Source: DATCHW01 sp036508135
Lineage (GTDB): Bacteria; Bacteroidota; Ignavibacteria; Tepidaquicellales; Tepidaquicellaceae
Direction: 5' to 3'
NCBI GenBank assembly: GCA_036508135.1
Contig: DATCHW010000085.1
Coordinates: 1-45,389 of the forward strand
DNA: 45,389 bases
The notes beneath the pieces were generated by a model. It was not told where the DNA came from, ran no database searches, and was given only the letters and a program-made list of their open reading frames with translations. Below, one piece after another: positions 1 through 10,743 of the stretch. Both the position numbers and the translations under genes were made by a program. How positions within the stretch are numbered: the stretch's first letter is position 1; each line of letters begins with the position of its first letter.

Positions 1-8
1 TTACTATT

Positions 9-673
9 ACGACATTTGTCGTCCGTAATTAATTATGGCTATTTTTATTAAAATCATAATATAAATTAATATACTGTCTTATGACATTCAAGCTTCTTCC
101 TGTTATAGATTTTATTGCTTTTTCATCCATCCCTCTCTTAATTAACTTTTTTACTTGCTCGTAATGTTTTATATATCTGTCTACAGCATCAATACTGTGA
201 CTGGTTCGTAACACTATATCAGCCGGACTAACTCCTTGTTCATATAAACTTATTATTATTCCTTTGTGTGTCGGTAAACTTCCTTGATCAAGTACGTATC
301 CTTTCAATGGAAGTATTTCTCCTGTTTCTTTCTGATAAACTTTTAAATATTTCCCTATTGTTAATATTACGCGTGTCTTTTCCATCTGGTCAACAATTTT
401 TCCAGAGCGCTCTTCAATACCGATTACGGTAATTTCGATTTGTCCTTCTTTCAGTAGTTTATCTCTCAGCAGATGTGCTTTTGCGGTATGAAGTATTGAT
501 TCACAAACTTTGGGAGAGAATTCGTATGATGTCCGTAAGGCATACAAAAACTCTCCCTCTGTTGTTTTGGTTTTGTTTCTTTTATATCTCTTTTGTAATT
601 CTGTTTTCTTCATTGTCGTCCTTTTTTCTGTTAAAGATACTAAAATTAGTACTTTCTCGGACGACAAATGTCG

Positions 674-674
<1 letters not shown>
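9..674. mobile_element. Putative small inverted-repeat element carrying a DUF1670 gene
   Basis: Positions 9-25 and 658-674 are a perfect 17-bp inverted repeat. Each arm contains the near-palindrome ACGACA-TT-TGTCGT. The tetranucleotide TATT lies directly outside both ends (5-8 and 675-678), as a short target duplication would. The right arm ends on the first base of the neighbouring gene's stop codon, so that gene is intact. The only gene inside is the DUF1670 gene. Calling it mobile is an inference from the arms and the candidate duplication; only eight bases of left flank are visible. Confidence 0.5.
29..613 (-). CDS. DUF1670 family protein (short form, HTH-like C-terminus)
   Basis: The C-terminal half resembles the DUF1670 family: a Gly-Xaa-Leu-Pro-Thr-His-Lys-Gly stretch, then two helix-turn-helix-like units, including RTSHSIDAVDRYI and ITGRSLNVIRQYI. 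The N-terminal part carries the FSPKVCESIL motif. Family members are of unknown function and some have been labelled putative transposases. The protein is shorter than the members I know and seems to lack the central HTH. I place the start at 613 and not at the longer 667, because AAGGAC lies just upstream of it and because 667 falls inside the flanking inverted repeat. A third copy of TTGTCGTCC (613-621) overlaps this start and ribosome site, so self-repression is possible. DNA binding is inferred. Confidence 0.65.
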   Translation of the reverse strand: MKKTELQKRYKRNKTKTTEGEFLYALRTSYEFSPKVCESILHTAKAHLLRDKLLKEGQIEITVIGIEERSGKIVDQMEKTRVILTIGKYLKVYQKETGEILPLKGYVLDQGSLPTHKGIIISLYEQGVSPADIVLRTSHSIDAVDRYIKHYEQVKKLIKRGMDEKAIKSITGRSLNVIRQYINLYYDFNKNSHN

Positions 675-3339
<2,665 letters not shown>

Positions 3340-3429
3340 GGTATTTGTTTTATAATTTAACAAAATGGAATGCTGCTATACAAACCGGACAAATCAACTT
3401 TTTAATTTGCTTTCCCTTTTAGTTATTAT

Positions 3430-3444
3430 GCAAATATTGAGCCA
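3430..3444 (-). promoter_or_regulatory. Sigma-54 promoter for the propeller gene
   Basis: Reads TGGCTCAATATTTGC on the minus strand, matching the -24 GG and -12 GC elements at the right spacing. It would give a leader of about 85 nt for the gene starting at 3334. It lies just downstream of a palindrome pair. Confidence 0.65.
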
Positions 3445-3494
3445 AATTTAAAGTCCGATAATTGGCTGAAATAAGACTATTTATTTAAGGTGTT

Positions 3495-3531
3495 TTCTCA
3501 TTTTTGAGAAACTTTTCTCATTTTGAGAAAA
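3495..3531. promoter_or_regulatory. Paired TTCTCA/TGAGAA palindromes, putative enhancer sites
   Basis: Two inverted repeats, TTCTCA-N4-TGAGAA (3495-3510) and TTTTCTCA-N3-TGAGAAAA (3513-3531), have centres about 20 bp apart. They lie about 70 bp upstream of the sigma-54 promoter and overlap the 3' end of the metallophosphoesterase gene. The same arrangement recurs at three other places in the window. Confidence 0.65.
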
Positions 3532-5269
3532 CCGGATTATTGGTTAAGTGTTGAGGGGTTCCGAATTTCTGTATCTTGGACTGCATTTCAGGGCTCAATT
3601 GTTTTACAAGCTCGGCATTGTACGAAACCGAACCGGTTGGCAGCAGAGGCATCTGTATTTTGAATATCTGATAAGCCGCAATAGCATAAGAACGGGATAA
3701 CTCCGCAAACGAGCCTTCTTTGACTGCCGGATCAACGTCGGTCGTTAAGATTGAAATAGTATTGTCGCTGTTACGCAGGATTTCAAAAATCCGGAACTGC
3801 TGTGAAAACTCCCTTAACGATGAAGTTTCAACCTCCCAGAAGCCGAGTTCGGGACGATTGGAATCGGGTGATTTCAGTGCAGTAACAGTATTGAGATGGC
3901 GATGTCCCGCAACCCAAAGAATCAGATTCGGATATGTATGAAGTTTGGCAATCAAATCTTTTTCCGTTACTACGGAGAATTTACTCATACCCAGTTCAGG
4001 ATTCGGATCATTTATGCCGATGGGTACATGCGCCGCTATTATCATAAGCTTACCTTCAGACTGACCCTTATCAAGTTCTTTCACAAGCCAGTCATAACGT
4101 TCCTTGTCAAAAGAACTATGCCCATAGATGTCAACATCCGGATCGTCGTCTCTTTGTGTATCATCGAGCACGATTACTTTTACCGGTAAATCCAATTTCG
4201 GTTCGAAACTATAGCAGGCGAATCCCCTTTTGGCATCAGCTTCACTGAATCCATGTCCTTTCGGACTTGAAGATGTATTAAAAAATTCGCTCAGCCACTC
4301 TCCTCTTAAAAGTGAACGGCGGTTCGAATCGGCTGCAATCTTAGGAGGGGTTGCGAAGTCTTTTACGGGACCGGCGCCTATAACGTCACCGTAAAGAGTC
4401 TTGCAGTCGAATACACCCATATAAAATCCACGGCTTTTTATACCGAGCGTATCGTTAAATATACTTCCAATGTTTAGTATATTTTCGCCGATGTATGTTT
4501 GCCGTATGTAATCGTCCGGAGGCTTTATACCCATCCAGAAATGATCGTGGTTACCGAGTGCCTGATACCATGGGATCGTTTTATCAAGTCCTGCCGCCTT
4601 GTATTCATCCTGATAATCATTATTAGGTCCGGGTATAGGATCTTCCTTGACGCCGGAACCGGGGTTTATGTTCTTGCCGTCAAGAACATCTATAAACCAT
4701 CTTATTTCATTGTATTGAGCGTTATTGCAATTATCACCGAGGGAGATACCGAAATCAAACGACTTTTTTTTGTTCATTGCGTTTATAGTCTGGACTACTG
4801 CGTCGAGAAAATGAGTTGTATAAAGCATAATCCCTGAATATGCGGAAATAATACCTCCTTTATAGCCAAAATAGATTGCCTGAGTCGGTGATTCTTTGTC
4901 GGTGATATGGATATCGGTCATTGCAAAAAAATTCAAAAGTCTTGCGGTATTTGTAACCGATGTATTGATATATGCAGGCGGCATAAGGTCTAATCTTTTT
5001 TCATACCCAAGCCCACTGCCAAACTTCCAAATGCCATAACCATACTCTGAATATTTAGAAATTTCAGTAGGGAGAAGCGCAGGCGAAACGGAAGGCACGG
5101 GAACGGGAATCACCATACGTTCAAGCGTAGTAAGAACCGTGGAATCTATAGGATAGCTGACCTGATTTGAAATCTCAAGTGTATTCTTATCATTTTTATT
5201 ACAACCAATGTTAAGAGTTAATACAAATATTATTATGATTAACGTGTAAAACCAAGTTCTGTTTTTCAT
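3518..5269 (-). CDS. Exported metallophosphoesterase (lipoprotein)
   Basis: The protein has the calcineurin-like phosphoesterase motifs in order: MTDIH (D119, H121), GDN (178-180), GNHDHF (239-244), AAHVP (H414) and GHRH (455-458). These would bind two metal ions. Long inserts separate the motifs, as in the TIGR03767/TIGR03768-type metallophosphoesterases. A lipobox ending in Cys23 (NIGC) predicts a lipid-anchored periplasmic or surface enzyme. The substrate cannot be told from sequence. It is followed upstream by an HAD phosphatase gene in the same direction (56-bp gap), so the two may be cotranscribed. The first 16 residues match those of that neighbour closely. Confidence 0.85.
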   Translation of the reverse strand: MKNRTWFYTLIIIIFVLTLNIGCNKNDKNTLEISNQVSYPIDSTVLTTLERMVIPVPVPSVSPALLPTEISKYSEYGYGIWKFGSGLGYEKRLDLMPPAYINTSVTNTARLLNFFAMTDIHITDKESPTQAIYFGYKGGIISAYSGIMLYTTHFLDAVVQTINAMNKKKSFDFGISLGDNCNNAQYNEIRWFIDVLDGKNINPGSGVKEDPIPGPNNDYQDEYKAAGLDKTIPWYQALGNHDHFWMGIKPPDDYIRQTYIGENILNIGSIFNDTLGIKSRGFYMGVFDCKTLYGDVIGAGPVKDFATPPKIAADSNRRSLLRGEWLSEFFNTSSSPKGHGFSEADAKRGFACYSFEPKLDLPVKVIVLDDTQRDDDPDVDIYGHSSFDKERYDWLVKELDKGQSEGKLMIIAAHVPIGINDPNPELGMSKFSVVTEKDLIAKLHTYPNLILWVAGHRHLNTVTALKSPDSNRPELGFWEVETSSLREFSQQFRIFEILRNSDNTISILTTDVDPAVKEGSFAELSRSYAIAAYQIFKIQMPLLPTGSVSYNAELVKQLSPEMQSKIQKFGTPQHLTNNPVFSK

Positions 5270-5324
5270 TTTGATAATATTTTTAAAGTTAATAAACGAT
5301 TATTACTATTGAAGCGTAATAAAA

Positions 5325-6392
5325 CTATTTATTCCCGAACGGATAGACTGTCTTCCAGTCGCTCTTCATGTCTATAACTGTCCAGCCTTTTGCATTCGCT
5401 TCATCGAGAGCTTTATCCAGACGACCATAAGGTGACATACGGTCATAAGCCCACTCACGTTCTGCGTCCGTATGGTGCACAAGAAGTGCGAACCTTAAAC
5501 CATTTCCCGCTGTCGTCCACTGGAGCATTTGCAGATCGCCGTCGGAATTACCGAATGATGCGATGGGACGGCGTCCGATGTACTGATATATACCGACAGG
5601 TTTTCCGTCATTATCATCAATCAAATTTATTTCCGGTAACTGAACAATCACGGGTTTGCCGTTACGCATCTCAAACTTCATCTTAAAACTTGTGCCAATA
5701 ACCTGCTCAGGCGGAATACCATAAACCTTTTCAGTCCACGGACGCATGAATTCTATACCTCCGCCTGATACGATATATGTCTTAAAACCATTATTTCTTA
5801 AATATGCAAGAAGCTCGAGCATAGGCTGGAAAACCATTTCAGTATAGAGCTTACCCGTCACAGGATGCTTCGCCGTAAGCGACCAATCTTTTACGATTTG
5901 CGCAAACTCTTCCGCTGTGCAGTCGGCGCTCGTCGTCATCACAACCTCATTTATCGCATCCATACCACTTTCCAAAACCGTCTTAACATCGTTTTCCAGC
6001 ACGGCTTTGAACGGCTGTTTATTTTTCCATTCAGAATGTTGAGGCGCCATAGCTTTAATGCGGTCAAAAGTAAAAATGAATTGAAAGTACATCGGCTGTT
6101 CAGACCACAGCGTGCCGTCATTATCGAAAGTAGCGATACGCTCAGCCGGCGGAACAAAGTCAGGAGAGCCTTCTTTAGTTACCCGTTCGACAAAGGCGAT
6201 AATAGCCTTTTTATGCTCAGTGTCGTTCCAGGATGGCAATGGATCGGATGTAAAGGATGCTGAATTAATTACACGGTCAGGAGAGCCTTCCTTTTGATTA
6301 CTGATGTCGTTGTTCCTGAAGCTGACGCTAAAGAAAAATAGAGTTACAAACACAACTACGATTGATGAGTAAAACCAAGCCCTGTTCTTCAT
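5325..6392 (-). CDS. Exported HAD-superfamily phosphatase
   Basis: Haloacid dehalogenase motifs are present: FDNDGT (nucleophile D90, acid D92), the IVSGGG motif II with S209, and GNSDGD (284-286) as motif IV. The layout is phosphoserine-phosphatase-like, and close relatives are annotated only as HAD hydrolases. The N-terminal hydrophobic stretch (residues 6-24) has no clear cleavage site or lipobox, so it may stay membrane-anchored facing the periplasm. Its MKNRAWFYSSIVVVFV start is nearly the same as that of the metallophosphoesterase next door. Function is probably phosphate release from an extracytoplasmic monoester; the substrate is unknown. Confidence 0.85.
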   Translation of the reverse strand: MKNRAWFYSSIVVVFVTLFFFSVSFRNNDISNQKEGSPDRVINSASFTSDPLPSWNDTEHKKAIIAFVERVTKEGSPDFVPPAERIATFDNDGTLWSEQPMYFQFIFTFDRIKAMAPQHSEWKNKQPFKAVLENDVKTVLESGMDAINEVVMTTSADCTAEEFAQIVKDWSLTAKHPVTGKLYTEMVFQPMLELLAYLRNNGFKTYIVSGGGIEFMRPWTEKVYGIPPEQVIGTSFKMKFEMRNGKPVIVQLPEINLIDDNDGKPVGIYQYIGRRPIASFGNSDGDLQMLQWTTAGNGLRFALLVHHTDAEREWAYDRMSPYGRLDKALDEANAKGWTVIDMKSDWKTVYPFGNK

Positions 6393-6789
6393 TTGTCTTA
6401 TACTTTATTTTAAAATAATTAACTTAAGTTGACCGTTTTGAATATAAAGTAATGTTTTTATAGCCTAAATTCTGTATAAAAATAAACACAAAATGTTTAA
6501 GATAAAAAGACTACCAAAGAAGGTAACATTGTTGATATTGGAGCTTCAGTTCCTTTTTGACGATTGTCAGTGGATACATTTTCAAAGTCTTTTGTTAATA
6601 AGTAAAACGGGACAAGATTAACGGGATAGTCAAAGAGATTAACAGGATTAAAAAAATATCTAAATCAGGGCACAAAGGATATTAGGATTAACATGATAAT
6701 TAAAAAGATTCACAGGATAAAAAATATTTGAATAAAGACGTTCTTTAACAATAAAACATAGAGATTGTGATAATAACAAAAAGTTCTTT
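6393..6789. other. Intergenic region with imperfect GATTAACAGGAT repeats
   Basis: No convincing gene. Between about 6613 and 6720 the sequence repeats degenerate forms of GATTAACAGGAT (GATTAACGGGAT, GATTAACAGGAT, GATTAACATGAT, GATTCACAGGAT). The gap must hold the promoter of the HAD phosphatase gene, but no promoter motif could be fixed. Confidence 0.5.
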
Positions 6790-7836
6790 TTACAATCCCT
6801 CGAATTTGAATGCTGTGGTTTCAACAAACTTGTCTGCTGTGTTGCCTGCATATACTTCGCCGTTCGAAATGCTGAGCTTTTTTACTTTCCCGTTTTTGGA
6901 GAAGTCGATGTCTTTTAAGCTGACCCAGAAAATATTTGGTGTTAGTGCTGATTCAAAAAAGTATATTTTATTCTTGTGGTCAGAAACAGTTCTCCATCTT
7001 GTGGAAGAGATATTTGGTTCGCCGGGAGTACTGATTCCGAAAGGTACAGAGCAGTTGCGTATGACGCTGAAAACGCTGGCAATAGCAATGCGTATATCGT
7101 CTGTCTGTGGTATTGCATTGATGTAGAATGAGGCTCTTGCGAATCTGTCTGCTGCTCTGTTTGTTCCGGGCAGCATTACTGTTCCGCCTATTTGTTTCCA
7201 GTACTCGTTTAGTGCAAGCTGCTTTTCAAATATTGGTGAGTTTGTCATTACCTGATAAGTTCTATCATGATGTATAACAAGTTTGCCTCCGATGTATTCG
7301 AAGATTGCATTGTCACCTGTTTCGTCTGAAATTGCTAAGTGCAATGTTGCGAGCATATTTGAGCCCGTTGTATTTGCAGTGATAATTGCAAATTCATCTT
7401 TTCTTAAACCTGTAACTGCTTCATCGACAGTTGCATAACTATCGAGAACATACTGAACCCAGGCGGCAATTGATAATCCCGGTTTCTTCTGATCCCAAGT
7501 GCCATAATCGGATTCAGCCAGCCAAAGCAGGTTAGCGACAAGACCTTTTTCGTTCATTCCGTCAGTGCTCGATACGTCGTAAGCCGTAGCGATAACACTT
7601 CCGTATTTTGATGTCCATTTAAGCGAGTTTGGTCCTACTTCTCCGTTACGTTCCATACCTATTGGAAAAATCCAGAGGTTTGTTCCCATATCTTCTTTCC
7701 AGTCCATAGAACGGGCTGTTATGATAGTTCCGTTAGGTCCCTGATAAACAACTCGTGTACAGGCGAAAGAATTGTTGAATTGGATAAATATAATAAAAAA
7801 GAGCAATGCAAGTATGAAGTAGTTAAGCTTTTTCAT
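6790..7836 (-). CDS. Linear amide C-N hydrolase (choloylglycine hydrolase / penicillin V acylase family)
   Basis: An N-terminal-nucleophile hydrolase. The signal peptide (residues 1-25) ends right before Cys26, which becomes the catalytic N-terminal cysteine after cleavage, as usual in exported members. Other family landmarks are ARSMDW (R42, D45), the GLVANLLWL strand with its Asn, the MTNSP segment, and an Arg in DRFARASFYI. Length (348) is normal. Members cleave penicillin V, bile salts or N-acyl homoserine lactones, and the sequence alone does not choose between them. The gene lies upstream of, and in the same direction as, the two exported phosphatases, but a 397-bp gap argues against one operon. 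Confidence 0.87.
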   Translation of the reverse strand: MKKLNYFILALLFFIIFIQFNNSFACTRVVYQGPNGTIITARSMDWKEDMGTNLWIFPIGMERNGEVGPNSLKWTSKYGSVIATAYDVSSTDGMNEKGLVANLLWLAESDYGTWDQKKPGLSIAAWVQYVLDSYATVDEAVTGLRKDEFAIITANTTGSNMLATLHLAISDETGDNAIFEYIGGKLVIHHDRTYQVMTNSPIFEKQLALNEYWKQIGGTVMLPGTNRAADRFARASFYINAIPQTDDIRIAIASVFSVIRNCSVPFGISTPGEPNISSTRWRTVSDHKNKIYFFESALTPNIFWVSLKDIDFSKNGKVKKLSISNGEVYAGNTADKFVETTAFKFEGL

Positions 7837-7904
7837 GGTATAGGTTTAATTTGTAATAAAATATAAGAAACGGCAATAAATTAGTAGGATAAGATTTTGA
7901 CACA

Positions 7905-8035
7905 GAAAGGTAATGAGGTGATGAGGTGATGAGGAACAAGAGATAAAGATTATTCACCGCAAAGGACGCAGAGGACGCGAAGAGAGCACAAGAGATTAGA
8001 AAAGAGATGTTTCACCACAGAGACCACGGCGGGAC
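7905..8035. repeat. Low-complexity and 'cacagag' type intergenic repeats
   Basis: ATGAGGTG is tandemly repeated at about 7914-7935. A segment rich in GGACGCAGAGGACGCG and TTCACCACAGAGACCACG follows. These are dispersed intergenic repeats common in many environmental bacteria. The repeat runs into the 5' end of the next open frame, so the first residues of that frame are doubtful. Confidence 0.5.
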
Positions 8036-8489
8036 GATTGATAACGAATTGATGACAGGAGAAATTGAAAATGATTCGGCGTATCTTTCAATGGTGTTCA
8101 GAGTTGAAGGGGTATTTTTTGAGGCGGCTTATAACATAGATTTAGTTACCGGCGAAGTCATGTTTGCTATGGACAGACCTTCGATTATGAGAGAGGATTT
8201 TGTAGCTTCTTTGGATATGGACGCTGAACTGGTTGAGCGTATTAAGGAAATCATGAAACCTGACAAGCTTATGGAAACCTTTAATGACGAACGATTTGAT
8301 AAGTACTACTCGGCTAAGTTTCTGCCGGTTTTTATAACTTTTGTGGAATATTTGGAAAACTTAACATTCGTGGATAAATGTAAAGAATGTATTCACGTCT
8401 TTAACCTTAATTTAAATCATTCAGATGGATGTAAGGAATTGTTTGTGAGGAATAGATTCAGTTCGGGCAGAAAAGCAGATGAAGTATGA
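8007..8489 (+). CDS. Hypothetical acidic protein
   Basis: An open frame of 160 codons that I do not recognise. The product is soluble and acidic, with no signal peptide or membrane segment. It holds a KCKEC dicysteine near residue 122, too little to argue for metal binding. The first 15 codons lie in the dispersed repeat just upstream, so an internal ATG at 8052 may be the real start; neither start has a good ribosome site. A hairpin with a T-rich 3' arm (8536-8559) lies 47 bp after the stop. It could be a real small gene or a remnant; it borders the decayed region at 8.5-10.6 kb. Confidence 0.4.
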   Translation: MFHHRDHGGTIDNELMTGEIENDSAYLSMVFRVEGVFFEAAYNIDLVTGEVMFAMDRPSIMREDFVASLDMDAELVERIKEIMKPDKLMETFNDERFDKYYSAKFLPVFITFVEYLENLTFVDKCKECIHVFNLNLNHSDGCKELFVRNRFSSGRKADEV

Positions 8490-8886
8490 ATTTTTTTATC
8501 TGAGGGTAAAGTCAACTCGGGTCTGCTCTGAATGAAAAAGTCTGTTTAAATAGACTTTTCTGGTAATATTACCCTGTTACTGTGATATAATAAATCAAAT
8601 TTTCTGTATTTTTCCGAGAAAACGTTGCTAAAATATGCTTTTTTTCTCAATATATTATGAGCATTCTTTTTATCGTGTGTTATTGTCTTATTTTTTTGTC
8701 ATTATAGTTATATTTTTTTCGGGTGTATTTATGTTATTTTATTATTTTCTCTTTTTTCATCTAATCAAAAACCTTAAAAAACCTAAAACCTTTCTTGTTC
8801 TTTAATTCTAAAATATTTATGTTTTAAAAATATGTTCTTAAATAAACTCCTTATATATATCTATATATAGGGGAGTAACTCAAAAA
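8490..8886. other. AT-rich intergenic region
   Basis: No gene seen. Apart from the hairpin at 8536-8559, the stretch is T-rich low-complexity DNA ending in a TATATATATCTATATATA tract at about 8852-8870. Confidence 0.5.
8536..8559 (+). terminator. Probable intrinsic terminator
   Basis: AAAAGTCT (8536-8543) pairs perfectly with AGACTTTT (8552-8559) around an 8-nt loop. The stem is weak and AT-rich, but it sits 47 bp after the hypothetical gene ending at 8489. Confidence 0.4.
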
Positions 8887-9108
8887 TCATTTGATTTTAG
8901 GTAATTTATGCACTTTTGCTCTGTAAAACTTGTTCATAGCCCATTTTAGATCCTCTGCGTTCTCCTTTGGTACGATAAACGAATCGTGGACACATAAAGC
9001 AAGAATATGAGTAGTTCGCTTTGTAAAATACATTAAAATATCGTTAGCAATATCAGAGTCAATTCTGTGAAATTTCAATCTGTTCCTCTTTGTGGATTCG
9101 AACCGCAA
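8887..9108 (-). pseudogene. C-terminal fragment of a phage/plasmid-type replication protein (tentative)
   Basis: The recognisable part runs from about 9078 to 8887: IDSDIANDILMYF, then CVHDSFIVP and a helical tail. The 'Asp-Ser-(x)n-VHDSFIV' pattern is seen at the C-termini of mobile-element replication or polymerase-like proteins. There is no credible start. The frame begins in a tRNA T-arm-like sequence and has only a TTG there. I read it as the tail of a gene whose front is gone. Family identity is tentative. Confidence 0.4.
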
Positions 9109-9541
9109 GCAATTTCATTATCTGATAGAGGAGAGAAAGTGGTTAACATTTTTTTAAAAATATCCAAAATACTTTTTCTATCAAATCTTTTAACTTCTTC
9201 AGGATCATAAAATTCAAATCTATGACTATGTAAAAATAATCTTATGCCGAAGCAAAAATCTTTTTTTCCAGAATATGTATAGAGCTTCTCTTCATAGATA
9301 TTGCCAACACCTACTTCTTCAATTTCGGCGTAATTAAAATTTATACCATTTATAACTTTATCTTCTTCATATGTTTTGTCCATTTGAGTTATATAATTTC
9401 TTGCCTTACATCCTTTTTCTATAGGTAAAACCTCAACACTAATAAATGTATCTGCCGAAAGGTTTGTCCCTTGTACAAATGATGTAGGGATCCCAAATGA
9501 TACACCTTTATATAACGTAATAGATACATCCTTGATATCTT
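9075..9541 (-). pseudogene. Remnant of a conserved secreted protein of unknown function
   Basis: The frame is open from a stop near 9542 to 9075 but lacks an ATG at its front. Translation from the open frame gives VSITLYKGVSFGIPTSF, then a Cys-containing segment, then FCFGIRLFLHSHRFEFYDPE and EVKRFDRKSILDIFKK. This resembles the C-terminal core of small bacterial lipoproteins of unknown function (pattern F-xxx-H-S-x-N/R-xx-x-Y-P, then K-x-F-D-R). The signal peptide end is missing. The last 20 codons read through a tRNA T-arm-like segment and are not part of the family. Best seen as a gene fragment. Confidence 0.4.
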
Positions 9542-10127
9542 CCTAATAATAATAGTCTGATACAATCTTTATGTCTGTTATCTGCCAATATTTTTAGAAT
9601 ACTTCCTGTGATCAAATTTACTTATAAATAATTTAATGGAGGTCAAGAGTTTCCTCCGGAGCTCACTGGTTAAATTGTTAATTTGTTCCCATTTTAGTAT
9701 TCGAACCATAACCGAAATGTTCAGAGAGTTATGTGCTAACCGTTACACTAAAGGGGAATAAAATCAATTATTACAAACTATATAGGTTTCTCGAATTTTT
9801 CAATCCCTTATGTAAATTGGTTTATGCATATGGGTCGTATTGAGTCCAAAATGTTTCCTTATCAATTGTAAATAAAATATCTATCACTAATTTATAAGAA
9901 CCATAAAATATAAAATGAAAAAGCAGCTGTGATTAACAACGGTTTTTTGCAAAGTTCCTTATCATTCATTTTAAAACTTAGTAGATAGTTTTCCCTGCGT
10001 TAACTTTTAAAATTAACTATTGAAATTTATGCGTTCTTTACATCCCGATTATCATCAGGATAAACTCCATCGAATCCCGATGAGATGGTCAAAGACTCCG
10101 ATTTATTGGAGGACTTTTCAGACGTAT
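9542..10127. other. Gene-free accessory region with tRNA-like and hairpin remnants
   Basis: Contains a degenerate tRNA-Gln-like sequence (9686-9757), a GGAGG...CCTCC hairpin near 9640-9660, and a run of short stem-loops at about 10040-10120 (CCATC...GATGG, CTCC...GGAG, and CCCGAT motifs). No open frame with family-like features was found. Confidence 0.5.
9686..9757 (-). pseudogene. Degenerate tRNA-Gln(CUG)-like sequence
   Basis: On the minus strand the sequence has the length and layout of a Bacteroidota-type tRNA-Gln: acceptor TCCCCTT against AATGGGA (one mismatch), D-arm GTGTAACGGTTAGCAC, loop CTCTGAA with anticodon CTG, T-loop TTCGAAT, discriminator A, then CA. The anticodon stem has only two good pairs and the T-stem has three mismatches. 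It is therefore probably a decayed tRNA gene, though an odd element-borne tRNA is possible. Confidence 0.5.
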
Positions 10128-10379
10128 TTACAATTCGTTTTTGTTTATTTTATCAATTAAATATTCTTTGCTTTTATACAACTTCAGTTTCTTTTCATAT
10201 ATCATCGCTTCGGATCGAGTATTGAATTCTCTATGAAATAATAATTTCCAAGGTCCTTTATTCTTTGTTGTGAAATTCTTATCTCGATTATGACGATTTA
10301 TTCTTCCATCAAGATTATTTGTTTGTCCGATGTAGAGTTTTCTCGTAGATTCTGATATTAAGATGTAAGTATAAAACAT
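10128..10379 (-). CDS. GIY-YIG domain endonuclease-like protein
   Basis: An 83-residue single-domain protein with the GIY-YIG landmarks: YTYIL at residues 3-7, YIGQTNNL with R and H following, and a Glu-containing helix (REFNTRSEAMIYEKK). This is the UvrC/UPF0213-like minimal nuclease fold that cuts DNA with one metal ion. Stand-alone members are common in these bacteria and mostly uncharacterised. The longer frame back to 10442 would read into the tRNA-Phe gene, so I start at the ATG at 10379, which lies just after the tRNA's terminator hairpin. The AGAGG within that hairpin could serve as ribosome site, though the spacing is long. Confidence 0.8.
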   Translation of the reverse strand: MFYTYILISESTRKLYIGQTNNLDGRINRHNRDKNFTTKNKGPWKLLFHREFNTRSEAMIYEKKLKLYKSKEYLIDKINKNEL

Positions 10380-10380
10380 T

Positions 10381-10409
10381 ATAAAAAAAGCCTCTTTATT
10401 GAGGCTTTT
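10381..10409 (-). terminator. Intrinsic terminator after tRNA-Phe
   Basis: On the minus strand AAAGCCTC and GAGGCTTT form a stem with an AATAAA loop, followed by a T-run. It lies directly after the tRNA-Phe 3' end and before the GIY-YIG start. Confidence 0.75.
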
Positions 10410-10410
10410 G

Positions 10411-10483
10411 TGGACAGGGCCGGAATCGAACCGGCGACACACGGCTTTTCAGGCCGTTGCTCTACCAACTGAGCTACCTGTCC
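10411..10483 (-). tRNA. tRNA-Phe (GAA)
   Basis: A complete cloverleaf on the minus strand: acceptor GGACAGG/CCTGTCC, D-arm AGCTC...GAGCA, anticodon stem ACGGC/GCCGT around CTGAAAA (anticodon GAA), and T-arm CCGG-TTCGATT-CCGG. CCA is not encoded. A terminator follows at once. Confidence 0.95.
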
Positions 10484-10530
10484 AAGAATATCAAAAATAA
10501 AAAATCAAATATAATATATTAAGAACTACT

Positions 10531-10592
10531 TCCGGCTTTTTCCACCACGGTGGATTGCTCTACTCCCGATTAATCGGGAAGCTACCTGTCCA
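10531..10592 (-). pseudogene. Partial tRNA-Phe copy interrupted by two palindromes
   Basis: Compared with the intact tRNA-Phe about 100 bp away, this copy keeps three blocks of its 5' half in order (GGCTTTT, TTGCTCTAC and AGCTACCTGTCCA on the plus strand). The bases between them are replaced. Between the first two lies TCCACCACGGTGGA (10541-10554), and between the last two lies the perfect palindrome TCCCGATTAATCGGGA (10564-10579). The 3' half is not recognisable. Confidence 0.65.
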
Positions 10593-10743
10593 TTTTTATA
10601 AAATATAATTTTATAAACAACAATTATAAGGAATTTACTGAAAATATAAAACCGAAAAATTTTTCCTGAAATAAACTTATTTACATATCGTTTTATACGG
10701 AAACATTTTCATAAATAAATCGTCACATTTTTCACAGGAGTTT

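Noticed and set aside
10040..10120. Riboswitch-like run of stem-loops
   Set aside because: The stems are short and resemble the dispersed CCCGAT palindromes; there is no gene directly downstream on the plus strand, and no known riboswitch core was recognised.
10380..10442. Extended N-terminus of the GIY-YIG protein
   Set aside because: The added codons read antisense-free through the tRNA-Phe 3' half and its terminator; the domain begins at the ATG at 10379.
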